Assembly (NCBI RefSeq): GCF_937958065.1
Contig: NZ_CALFXI010000061.1
Span: 79,865-143,864 of the forward strand
Origin: an uncultured Steroidobacter sp.
Lineage (GTDB): Bacteria; Pseudomonadota; Gammaproteobacteria; Steroidobacterales; Steroidobacteraceae
Length of the DNA stretch: 64,000 nucleotides
Direction of reading: 5' to 3'
A program made the translations under genes and the position numbers. The notes below the pieces were generated by a model. That model did not search any database. It was not told the DNA's origin and was given only the letters and a program-made list of their open reading frames with translations. Positions 53,598 to 61,873 of the stretch are shown here, piece by piece; position 1 is the stretch's first letter, and each line of letters opens with the position of its first letter.

Positions 53598-54469
53598 TGG
53601 CCGGCCGTGGCTTCCTGATTCTGATCCTGGCGGCAGTGGTGGCCTTCGTGCTGGCCATGTCGACCTTCACCGTGCGCGAGACCGAGCTGGCGATCAAGTT
53701 CCGCTTCGGCGAGATCGTGCGCGCCGACTACACGCCGGGGCTGCATTTCATGGTCCCGATGGTCAACAACATCCGCAAGTTCGAGCGTCGTATCGACACC
53801 AAGAACTATCCGTCGGAGCAGTTCCTGACCAGCGAAGGCAAGATCCTGCGCATCGACTTCTACATCAAGTGGCGCATCGCCGATGTTTCCACCTACTACC
53901 AGGCGACTTCGGGCGGCGATCGTGAAATTGCCGCGGGCCGTCTCGGCAGCATCGTGAAGGACGGCATCAAGGGCGTGATCGCCCGTCGCACCATTCAACA
54001 GGTGGTGGCGGCCGAGCGCGCCGAGTTCACCGGCGAAATCCTCAAGCTGGCCGAAGAGAGCACCAAGGGGCTCGGCCTGCAGCTGGTGGACGTGCGCGTG
54101 AAGAAGATCGATCTGCCCGAGGAAGTGAGCGAATCGGTGTTCAGCCGCATGCGCCAGGACTTCGACCGCCAGGCCAAGCGGCTGCGCGCCGAGGGTGAGG
54201 AAAATGCCGAGAAGCTGCGTTCCGAAGCGGACCGTCAGCGCACCGAGATCCTTGCCGAAGCGTATCGCGAGTCGGAAATCATCAAGGGCGAGGGCGATGC
54301 GAAGTCGGCGGACATCTATGCGCGCGCCTACAATCGCAACGCCGAGTTCTATTCGTTCCATCGCAGCCTGCAGGCGTATCGGTTGGCCATCGGCACCGAT
54401 AACGACGTGCTGGTGATTTCTCCGGACAGCGACTTCTTCAAGTACCTGAATCGAGCCAACAAGCGCTGA
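53597..54469 (+). CDS. hflC: HflC, FtsH protease modulator
   Basis: A 290-residue SPFH partner of HflK. An N-terminal membrane helix (FLILILAAVVAFVLAMSTFT) is followed by the SPFH domain (ETELAIKFRFGEIVRADYTP), the block LQLVDVRVKKIDLPEEVSES and a long charged helix (ENAEKLRSEADRQRTEILAE). It overlaps hflK by 1 nt and precedes the DUF2065 gene by 4 bp. Confidence 0.96.
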   Translation: MAGRGFLILILAAVVAFVLAMSTFTVRETELAIKFRFGEIVRADYTPGLHFMVPMVNNIRKFERRIDTKNYPSEQFLTSEGKILRIDFYIKWRIADVSTYYQATSGGDREIAAGRLGSIVKDGIKGVIARRTIQQVVAAERAEFTGEILKLAEESTKGLGLQLVDVRVKKIDLPEEVSESVFSRMRQDFDRQAKRLRAEGEENAEKLRSEADRQRTEILAEAYRESEIIKGEGDAKSADIYARAYNRNAEFYSFHRSLQAYRLAIGTDNDVLVISPDSDFFKYLNRANKR

Positions 54470-54473
54470 CGCC

Positions 54474-54665
54474 GTGGACTGGTCGGACCTGCTCGCGGCG
54501 CTGGCGCTGTACCTGGTGCTGGAGGGCGTAATGCCGTTTCTCAGCCCGCCATCGGTGAAGCGCCTGCTGCAGGCGCTGTCCAGTCTGCAGGACCGGCAGC
54601 TGCGGCTGTTCGGCCTCGCGAGCATGAGTGCCGGCCTGATCCTGTTGTACTTCGTGCGCTCCTAG
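54474..54665 (+). CDS. DUF2065 small membrane protein
   Basis: A 63-residue protein with GTG start and two hydrophobic helices (LLAALALYLVLEGVMPFL and GLASMSAGLILLYFV) joined by a short charged loop (KRLLQALSSLQDRQLR). It matches YjeT/DUF2065 in size and in its fixed position between hflC and purA. Function unknown. Confidence 0.9.
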   Translation: MDWSDLLAALALYLVLEGVMPFLSPPSVKRLLQALSSLQDRQLRLFGLASMSAGLILLYFVRS

Positions 54666-54693
54666 AATCCTTCCTTTTGATCCCGAGTCCGTA

Positions 54694-55992
54694 ATGAGTA
54701 GCCATCGCAATGTTGTCGTCATCGGTGCCCAGTGGGGCGATGAAGGCAAGGGCAAGATCGTCGACCTGCTGACCAATCGCGTCGCGGGCGTGGTGCGGTT
54801 CCAGGGCGGCCACAACGCCGGCCATACGCTGGTGATCAATGGCCGCAAGACCATTCTGCGGCTGATTCCCTCCGGCATCCTGCACGACAACGTCACCTGC
54901 TTCATCGGCAACGGCGTGGTGCTCTCGCCCAAGGCGCTGCTGGATGAAATCTCGGAGCTGCAGGCCGCCGGCATCGACGTTCCGAAGCGTCTGCGCATTT
55001 CCGAAGCCTGTCCGTTGATCCTGCCGCATCACATCGCGCTCGATAAGGCGCGAGAAGAAGCGGCCGGCGCGGCGAAGATCGGCACCACCGGTCGTGGGAT
55101 CGGTCCGGCCTACGAGGACAAGGTCGCCCGACGCGCGATTCGCGTGCAGGACCTGTTCGCGCGCGAGCGCTTCGCCGCCAAGCTCGGCGAGGTGCTCGAT
55201 TATCACAACTTCGTGTTGCGCAATTACTTCAAGGCGCCGGCCATCGACTTCCAGCAGACCCTCGATGAAGCGCTCGCGCTGGGCGAGCGGCTGCAGCCCA
55301 TGGTCGCGGACGTGTCCGGCGAAGTGAACGCGTTGATCCGCGCCGGCAAGCGCCTGCTGTTCGAAGGTGCGCAGGCGGCATTGCTCGACATCGATCACGG
55401 CACGTACCCGTTCGTGACTTCGAGCAACTGCATCGCTGGTCAGGCGTGCGCGGGCGTAGGCGTCGGCCCGCAGCAGTTGCATTACGTGCTCGGCGTGGCG
55501 AAGGCGTATGCGACGCGAGTCGGCAGCGGTCCCTTCCCGACCGAGCTCGACGATGAGGTCGGCGAGCACTTGCGGGTGAAGGGCAACGAGTATGGCTCGG
55601 TCACGGGTCGTCCACGTCGCTGCGGCTGGTTCGATGCGGCAAGCCTGCGTCGCGCCGTGGAGATCAACGGCATCTCCGGCTTGTGCATCACCAAGCTCGA
55701 CGTGCTCGACGGCCTCGACACGGTTCGCGTTGCGGTCGGCTACAAGGTGAAGGGCGAGCGCCGCGATCTGTTGCCGGTCGGCGCCGAAGCGCTGTCGATC
55801 TGCGCGCCGATCTACGAAGAGCATCCGGGCTGGAAAGAAAGCACGGCCGGCGTGAAGACGTTCGACGAATTGCCCAAGAACGCGCAGTCGTATCTGCGTC
55901 GTCTCGAAGTGCTGGTCGGCGCGCCCATCTCCATCATCTCGACCGGCCCCGACCGGCTCGAGACCATCGTGTTGAAGCATCCCTTCGACTGA
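54694..55992 (+). CDS. purA: Adenylosuccinate synthetase
   Basis: A 432-residue GTP-dependent ligase making adenylosuccinate from IMP and aspartate. The P-loop is GAQWGDEGKGKIVD, with GGHNAGHTLV, IGTTGRGIGPAYEDKVAR and LFEGAQAALLDIDHGTYPFV. The C-terminal GTP-binding block is ITKLDVLDGLD. Length is standard. Last gene of the nnr-purA superoperon; a strong terminator follows 57 bp later. Confidence 0.98.
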   Translation: MSSHRNVVVIGAQWGDEGKGKIVDLLTNRVAGVVRFQGGHNAGHTLVINGRKTILRLIPSGILHDNVTCFIGNGVVLSPKALLDEISELQAAGIDVPKRLRISEACPLILPHHIALDKAREEAAGAAKIGTTGRGIGPAYEDKVARRAIRVQDLFARERFAAKLGEVLDYHNFVLRNYFKAPAIDFQQTLDEALALGERLQPMVADVSGEVNALIRAGKRLLFEGAQAALLDIDHGTYPFVTSSNCIAGQACAGVGVGPQQLHYVLGVAKAYATRVGSGPFPTELDDEVGEHLRVKGNEYGSVTGRPRRCGWFDAASLRRAVEINGISGLCITKLDVLDGLDTVRVAVGYKVKGERRDLLPVGAEALSICAPIYEEHPGWKESTAGVKTFDELPKNAQSYLRRLEVLVGAPISIISTGPDRLETIVLKHPFD

Positions 55993-56049
55993 GCCTTGCA
56001 CGAGCGCCGATCGCGTCGGTCGGCCGCTTCATCTCTGTCAGAAAAAACT

Positions 56050-56081
56050 CGCGCGCGTAACGGATTTACGCGCGCGTTTTT
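56050..56081 (+). terminator. Intrinsic terminator after purA
   Basis: CGCGCGCGTAA (56050-56060), a CGGAT loop and TTACGCGCGCG (56066-56076) form a perfect 11-bp stem followed by TTTTT. An A-tract on the other side makes it potentially bidirectional. Confidence 0.9.
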
Positions 56082-56167
56082 GCGTGCGCGCGGCTCGGAA
56101 CTCCCGATCCCTCGGAGAATTGATTTCGCACGCCGGTGATCAATTCCCGAAGCGGAAGGAGATGCAA

Positions 56168-57409
56168 ATGGCTTACAGCAATTACCGAAGTGACTGGAAT
56201 CGGGATCGCGACGAGCGCTGGCGACTGCGCGATCGCGATCGAGACCGAGACAATCAATACACGCAGAGCGATGACGATGACTCGCGGCTCGCGCGCGAGT
56301 CGATGGAACGGGACTACTACAGCAGCGAACAAGGCGGCCGTGGACGAGGCGGTTACGGTGGCGGCGGTCGCGAGCGCGACGAGGGCTCGCGCTACAACCG
56401 CGGCTACGGTCAGGGCGACTACGACCAGGAATACGGACAGCGACAGTCCGGGCAGGGCGCGCGTTACGGTCAGAGCGGACGTTACAGCGAAAGCGGCTAC
56501 GGACGCGGCCGTGAATTTTCAGGCGGCGGTGGCCGTGGCCATTACGGCAATGAGATGGGCGGGTGGCAAGGTCGCGAGGACGAGCAATGGCGCAATCGCG
56601 ACGTGCATGGCCAATACGATCGCGATGCCAACTACGGCGGCTTCAGCAGCAGCGGCACCGGAGACTATCGCGGTTACGGTGGCAGCGGCGGCAGCTATCA
56701 AGGCGGCCAGGGGCGATGGGGCGAAGCGGGCACGCAGTACGGCCAGGGCGGCGGCAGCCAGGGCGATTACAACTATCGCGGCTATGAGCGCAGCCGGTTC
56801 GGGCAAGGCGGTTTCCAGGGCCGCGGCGGCTACCAGGGTCAGAGCTTCAACGAAAGCCAGGGCTCCGATCCACGCCGTGGCCAGTCGATGCGCGGATTGG
56901 GACGCCCCAGCGGCGGTCGCGCCTATGGTGATTTTGGCGGCAGCGAGAGCGGCGTCGGCGATGAGTACGGCAGTCGCGGTCCGGGCATGGACCTGTACGG
57001 CTCGCAGGGTTCTCAGGGCCGGCAATGGGGGCAGCAGGAATCCGGCATGTTCCGGGGGCGCGGCCCGCGCGGTTACAAACGTTCCGACGAACGCATCAAG
57101 GAAGAAGTGTGCGATTGCCTGACCGACGACGATCGCCTGGATGCGAGCAACATCGAGGTCTCGGTCAAGGATGGCGAAGTGACTCTGAGCGGGTACGTCA
57201 GCTCGCGGGAAGACAAACGTCGGGCCGAGTCGCTCGCCGAGCGCATCTCGGGCGTGAAGGAAGTGCAGAACAGTATTCGCCTGCAGGACCAGCAGCGAAC
57301 CCAGTCCGCCAGCCAGGGCACTCAGTCCTCGATGCAGGGCGCCGGCGCGAGCGGCACCGGAACCTCCGGGACCCGAGGCGGAGGCGACAACAGGGGCGTT
57401 CAGCATTGA
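56168..57409 (+). CDS. BON domain protein with long RG/Y/Q-rich disordered region
   Basis: A 413-residue protein. Residues 1 to about 300 are low complexity, dominated by Gly, Arg, Tyr, Gln, Ser and Asp in short motifs (GGRGRGGYGGGGRER, YNRGYGQGDYDQEYGQ, GGFQGRGGYQGQSF), resembling RGG/YG-rich domains. A BON domain follows at about 303-372 (DERIKEEVCDCLTDDDRLDA, VKDGEVTLSGYVSS). The tail is Gln/Ser/Gly-rich. There is no signal peptide, unlike secreted BON proteins. AAGGAG 6 nt before the ATG at 56168 decides the start. It follows the purA terminator and stands alone, probably stress-related by family; not proven. Confidence 0.85.
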   Translation: MAYSNYRSDWNRDRDERWRLRDRDRDRDNQYTQSDDDDSRLARESMERDYYSSEQGGRGRGGYGGGGRERDEGSRYNRGYGQGDYDQEYGQRQSGQGARYGQSGRYSESGYGRGREFSGGGGRGHYGNEMGGWQGREDEQWRNRDVHGQYDRDANYGGFSSSGTGDYRGYGGSGGSYQGGQGRWGEAGTQYGQGGGSQGDYNYRGYERSRFGQGGFQGRGGYQGQSFNESQGSDPRRGQSMRGLGRPSGGRAYGDFGGSESGVGDEYGSRGPGMDLYGSQGSQGRQWGQQESGMFRGRGPRGYKRSDERIKEEVCDCLTDDDRLDASNIEVSVKDGEVTLSGYVSSREDKRRAESLAERISGVKEVQNSIRLQDQQRTQSASQGTQSSMQGAGASGTGTSGTRGGGDNRGVQH

Positions 57410-57484
57410 CCATTGACGCCGGGGTCGGGGCGCTGCACTGACGCGCCCCGGCCGTTCCATCCTCCAAACCATCGGATCAGTGTC

Positions 57485-57844
57485 ATGAGCACAGCGACTT
57501 CCACCCCCGGTGAGCACCCGGCCACCGACATGAAACAATGCATCGAAGACTGCGAGCGGTGCTATCGCGTTTGTTTCAGCATGGCCATGAACCACTGCCT
57601 GGAGCAGGGCGGTCCGCACGTCGAACCGGCGCATTTCCGCCTGATGATCATCTGTGCCGAGCTGTGTCGGGTAACCGCCGACGCGATGCTCGCGAACTTC
57701 GCTCTGCATGAAGAGCTGTGCCGCGCCTGTTCGCGGGTGTGCGCGGAATGCGCCGAGAGCTGTCGCAAGCTGGACGGCATGGAGGAGTGTGTCGACGCCT
57801 GCGAACACTGCGCGAAGAGCTGTGCCGCCATGTTGCGACATTGA
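57485..57844 (+). CDS. Cys-rich four-helix-bundle protein (Csp/DUF326-like)
   Basis: A 119-residue protein with 16 cysteines, arranged as CxxxC and CxxC pairs along predicted helices (CIEDCERCYRVC, CAELC, CRACSRVCAECAESC, CVDACEHCAKSC). This pattern matches four-helix-bundle copper storage proteins (Csp), which bind many Cu(I) ions in the bundle core. No signal peptide is seen, suggesting a cytosolic form (Csp3-like). The ATG at 57485 is 2 nt after TGTC, with no strong ribosome site. Copper binding is inferred from the family. Confidence 0.88.
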   Translation: MSTATSTPGEHPATDMKQCIEDCERCYRVCFSMAMNHCLEQGGPHVEPAHFRLMIICAELCRVTADAMLANFALHEELCRACSRVCAECAESCRKLDGMEECVDACEHCAKSCAAMLRH

Positions 57845-57964
57845 CGCTTCACGGGCCCCAATCTCAGCGAAAGTCTTAGGCGCGAAGCGTCGAGTCCTTC
57901 ACACTCAGCTACGTAGCTGCAGCCTAAAGTGCGCGCCTGGCACTTCTGGTTATGTAAGCTACGC

Positions 57965-59854
57965 ATGAGCGAATCCTCTTCGGTCAGCCCGGCGGCAGCC
58001 GCCAGGCGCGGCGGCGTCTTCTATCTCTACAAACATCTCTGGCAAGAGTCGCATGGGCGACGCGTCCAGTTCCTGGGCGCCGTGATCCTGCTGTTGACCG
58101 CTCAATGCGTGCTGCTGAGCGTGCCGTATTTCGCCGGTCGCGCCATCAACGTTCTGCAGGCGAGTGGCGCCGAGGGCATCGGCCAGGCCGGTCTGTGGCT
58201 GTCCTTGGTGGTCGGCGCCACCGCACTCAGCTGGGTATTCCACGGTCCCGGCCGCCTGCTCGAACGCAACGTTGCGCTGGAGATCCGCCGTCGCATTTCG
58301 GAGGGATTGTTTCAGCGCCTGCTGTCGCTGCCGCTGTCCTGGCACGAAGCCAATCACTCCGGCGTCACCGCGCATCGGCTGCAGCAGAGCAGCTCGGCGC
58401 TGTCGTCGTTCGCACAGAGCCAGTTCATCTATCTGAGCAGCGCGGTCCGGCTGGTCGGGCCCATCGTCGCGTTGTGGCTGCTGCAGCCGTACGTCGGCAT
58501 GAGCGCGGTCGTGGGCTTCGTAGTGATATGCGTGTCGGTCATCGGCTTCGATCGCGCGATGATTCGGCTCGCGCATCGCGAGAACGACGCCGAGCGCCGC
58601 TATTCCGCAGCCTTGCTTGACGCGCTGGGAAATATCACCAGCGTGTTCGCGCTCCGTCAGGCGCGCGCCATCACTGGGTTGATACAGCGTCGGCTCGAGG
58701 CCATCTTCGCGCCCATGCGCCGGTCCATCGTGTTGAACGAGGCGAAGTGGTGCACGGTCGATGTTTGCAGCAAGATCCTGAGCTGCGGCCTGGTTGCGCT
58801 GTTCGCGTGGCTGGCCTTGCGTCACACCGACGCGAGCGTGGGTGCGAAGACCCTCATGCTCGGCAGCTTGTACATGGTGTGGGAGTACGCGTCGCAGGCC
58901 AGCGGCGTGATCTCCACGTTTGCTTCGAACTTCCAGAACTTCGCGCGCCAGCACGCTGACTACGCCAGCGCCGATCCGATTCGAGAGACGCCCATGAAAA
59001 CCGCCGATGAGAGCGGTATCGAGCTGTTACGGCCCTCGTCGTCGGATTCGGAGTACTACATGGTGCGTGATCTGACGTTCAGCCATCCCGGTGCGCGCGG
59101 TGAGCGACCGACGCTCAATGGCGTGTCGCTGTCCCTTCAGCAGGGGCGCCGTTATGCATTGATCGGTGGCAGCGGCTCGGGCAAGAGCACGTTGCTGCGA
59201 GTGTTGGCGGGCTTGTACGAGGCGGATCGCGTCGCGATCGATCGCCGTAACGGCCCAGCGATCGTCACGCCGTCCGCCGCGGCTCAAATGCTGAAAGCGA
59301 ACGTCACCCTGGTGCCGCAGGACGCAGAAGTTCTCGAAGGGACGCTCGCGGAGAATCTGGGCCTGTGCGCAACGCATGCGGGCGCGCCCACCGAAGCCCA
59401 ATATTCGGACGCGATGAACATCGCTTGCGTCAGCGATTTCATTCCCAATGACGCGAACGGATTGAGCACTGCGGTCGTCGAACGCGGCGCGAACTGGTCT
59501 GGCGGTCAGCGCGCGCGCATCGCGCTTGCCCGAGGCATTCTCGCGGCGGCTGACAGCAACTTGGTGTTGTTCGACGAACCCACCGCGGCGCTGGATTCGC
59601 GCACCGAAGCACGCGTCTATGACAACATCTTCGCGGCTTTACCGAACTCGTGCATCGTCTCGTCCATCCATCGACTGCATTTGCTCGACCGCTTCGACGA
59701 AGTGATCGTGATGCATGAAGGCCGTGTCGTCGCGCAAGGTCCCGCGGCGCTGCTCGCAGCGACCTCACCCGACTTTCGCCAGCTGCTCGCGATGTATCGC
59801 CAGGAAGATCGCGCGCAGCCGGCCGAGCAGAAGCCCGAATCAGCGGCGGCTTGA
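57965..59854 (+). CDS. ABC exporter, fused membrane and ATPase domains
   Basis: A 629-residue half-transporter. Residues 40-320 hold about six membrane helices (ABC_membrane type), with the coupling stretch LLSLPLSWHEANHSGVTAHR. The ATPase domain starts near 370: GGSGSGKSTLLRVLAG, Q-loop VTLVPQDAEVLEG, signature WSGGQRARIALARG (Trp where Leu is usual), Walker B LVLFDEPTAALD and switch SSIHRLHLL. It should act as a dimer. Substrate unknown. I chose the ATG at 57965 (MSESSSVSP). It overlaps the debranching-enzyme gene tail-to-tail by 15 bp. Confidence 0.9.
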   Translation: MSESSSVSPAAAARRGGVFYLYKHLWQESHGRRVQFLGAVILLLTAQCVLLSVPYFAGRAINVLQASGAEGIGQAGLWLSLVVGATALSWVFHGPGRLLERNVALEIRRRISEGLFQRLLSLPLSWHEANHSGVTAHRLQQSSSALSSFAQSQFIYLSSAVRLVGPIVALWLLQPYVGMSAVVGFVVICVSVIGFDRAMIRLAHRENDAERRYSAALLDALGNITSVFALRQARAITGLIQRRLEAIFAPMRRSIVLNEAKWCTVDVCSKILSCGLVALFAWLALRHTDASVGAKTLMLGSLYMVWEYASQASGVISTFASNFQNFARQHADYASADPIRETPMKTADESGIELLRPSSSDSEYYMVRDLTFSHPGARGERPTLNGVSLSLQQGRRYALIGGSGSGKSTLLRVLAGLYEADRVAIDRRNGPAIVTPSAAAQMLKANVTLVPQDAEVLEGTLAENLGLCATHAGAPTEAQYSDAMNIACVSDFIPNDANGLSTAVVERGANWSGGQRARIALARGILAAADSNLVLFDEPTAALDSRTEARVYDNIFAALPNSCIVSSIHRLHLLDRFDEVIVMHEGRVVAQGPAALLAATSPDFRQLLAMYRQEDRAQPAEQKPESAAA

Positions 59855-61873
59855 TCCCCCGGGCCGGGTTTTCAACCAGGCCCGCAGCACTTCGGCCACG
59901 CTCCAGGCCTGCGCCATGCAGCCGCCTGGAGCGAACGGCTCCTCGGCGTCGAAGATCTCGCTGATGCTGCCGATACCGGCGTCGTACAGATGGCCGGGGA
60001 AAGCTTCCAGCAACCCTCGCGCGCTGACCGGGTCCGGGTACACGCGCAAATAAGCATCGATGTAATGGCCAATGAGCCAGGGCCACACCGTTCCCTGGTG
60101 ATACGCCGCGTCCCGCTCACGCAGGTTGCCTCGATAATGCGACTTGTAGTCCGCGTGGTCAGTGCTCAGCGTGCGCAGGCCGTAAGCAGTCAACAGTTTG
60201 TCCCGCACCACGTCGACGACTTGTTTCCAATGACGCTGGTACAGCACCGGATGCTGCAGGGAGATCGCGAAGATCTGGTTGGGACGAATGTTGTCGTCGT
60301 CGCCGTCCGGCCCGTCGATTACGTCATACAGGCAGCCGCGCTCCTCGTTCCAATAGCGTTGATTGAATGAATCGCGCACCTGGGCGGCGAGGTTCTGATA
60401 CTGCTCGTGCGGCTGACGCAGCTCGCTGGCCCAATGCGCCATCAGTTGCAGGGCGTTGTGCCACAGCGCCTGGATCTCCACGGGCTTGCCACGTCGGGGG
60501 GTGACGACCCAGTCGTCCACCTTGGCATCCATCCAGGTCAATTGATAACCCTCCGCCGCGGCCGAGATCAGGCCGTCCCTGGCATCGACGTGAATGTTGA
60601 AATGCGTGCCGTCCATATGATGCTGGATGATGGACTGGAGCACCGGGAACAGATTTCTCAGCAGCGCCCGATCCGCGGTCGTATCCAGGTATCGCGAGAT
60701 TGCGTGGAAGTACCACAGTGTCGCGTCTACCGTGTGATACAGCGCCTGTCGCTCGCCCTCGGGAAACAGATTGGGCAGCAGGCCATCCTTCACGTAGTGC
60801 GAGAACGTGCTGAGGATCGCGCCCGCTTCACGATAGCGGCCGGTGCATAGCGTGAGTCCGTCCAGGCTGATCATGGTGTCGCGGCCCCAGTCGCCGAACC
60901 AGTGATAGCCGGCATAGACGCTGCGCAGCTCGCCGCCGGCGGCTTGTGCGAGCACGCTTTCTTCCAGGCGGCTGCCCGGCAGCACGATGAATTGATCGGA
61001 CGCCATCGCCAGCTGTTCGGCGACCGGATCGTTCTTCAACGCCGGCGCGAGACTCAGCAGATGATCCAGACGCTGACGTTCCGCGTCGAACACCGCCGGT
61101 CCGTCGAACTCCAGTCGCTCCCACGCGTGAGTGGAAGCGACGAACACCGCCGGGTGATTGGGCCGCACACTCGCCAGCAGATAGCCGGGACTGAACGCGC
61201 TTTCGAACTCCGGATCGCCGCGGTCGCGCTCGATGCGATACACGAAATTGCTTTCGTCCCGCTCCTCGGTCACGAAGGCGGTCGGGCCGGGGCGCAAGCC
61301 AAACCGCAGCACGATGTCGGAATCGGTATGTCGCACCTCGTGTCGCCCACGGCGCACTTCCAGCATGAACGAACCGGGCTCGGCCCGAGGCGACTCGTCG
61401 TGGCGTCGGAAAGAAACATACGGCCGGACGTGCAGCTCCAGAGCTTCGCCTTGCAGCAGCCGATACTGCACGCACACCGTGTTCTGGTTGTGCACCATGG
61501 TGACCGATTTTTCGAACACCACGCCTTCGTGTTCGAAGGTCCACACGGCGATGCGATGATCCAGGCGAAACTCTTTCAGGAACAGGTGCAGCTCGCCCTC
61601 GAAGCGTTCCGACTCGTACTCCGCGCCGCCCAGGTGCATCTGGCGATCGTTCATCATGACCCATTCGTCGCAGCGGGAGATCAGAATGTGCCGTCCCTTG
61701 GGCGAAGCCAGATTGGGGACGAACAGGCCGTGATATTTGCGCGCTGGAATGCCGGCCAGCGTGCCGGACGCATAGCCGCCGAGGCCGTTGGTCACCAGCC
61801 ACTCGCGGTTACGCAGGAATGAAGGGTCGCTCTCGCGGTTCCAGCTCAATACGATCTGTCGATCGCTAATCAT
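59840..61873 (-). CDS. Archaeal-type glycogen-debranching enzyme (amylo-alpha-1,6-glucosidase)
   Basis: A 677-residue enzyme. The N-terminal GDE_N domain spans about 10-260 (NREWLVTNGLGGYASGTLAG, RKYHGLFVPNL). The (alpha/alpha)6 GDE_C domain runs from about 300, with GYHWFGDWGRDTMISLDGL, LPNLFPEGERQALYHTVDAT and HQGTVWPWLIGHYIDAYLRV. It should cleave alpha-1,6 branches of glycogen-like glucans. The ATG at 61873 overlaps the treZ stop by 4 nt, so the two are translationally coupled. A longer frame to 61954 was rejected. Confidence 0.92.
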   Translation of the reverse strand: MISDRQIVLSWNRESDPSFLRNREWLVTNGLGGYASGTLAGIPARKYHGLFVPNLASPKGRHILISRCDEWVMMNDRQMHLGGAEYESERFEGELHLFLKEFRLDHRIAVWTFEHEGVVFEKSVTMVHNQNTVCVQYRLLQGEALELHVRPYVSFRRHDESPRAEPGSFMLEVRRGRHEVRHTDSDIVLRFGLRPGPTAFVTEERDESNFVYRIERDRGDPEFESAFSPGYLLASVRPNHPAVFVASTHAWERLEFDGPAVFDAERQRLDHLLSLAPALKNDPVAEQLAMASDQFIVLPGSRLEESVLAQAAGGELRSVYAGYHWFGDWGRDTMISLDGLTLCTGRYREAGAILSTFSHYVKDGLLPNLFPEGERQALYHTVDATLWYFHAISRYLDTTADRALLRNLFPVLQSIIQHHMDGTHFNIHVDARDGLISAAAEGYQLTWMDAKVDDWVVTPRRGKPVEIQALWHNALQLMAHWASELRQPHEQYQNLAAQVRDSFNQRYWNEERGCLYDVIDGPDGDDDNIRPNQIFAISLQHPVLYQRHWKQVVDVVRDKLLTAYGLRTLSTDHADYKSHYRGNLRERDAAYHQGTVWPWLIGHYIDAYLRVYPDPVSARGLLEAFPGHLYDAGIGSISEIFDAEEPFAPGGCMAQAWSVAEVLRAWLKTRPGGSSRR

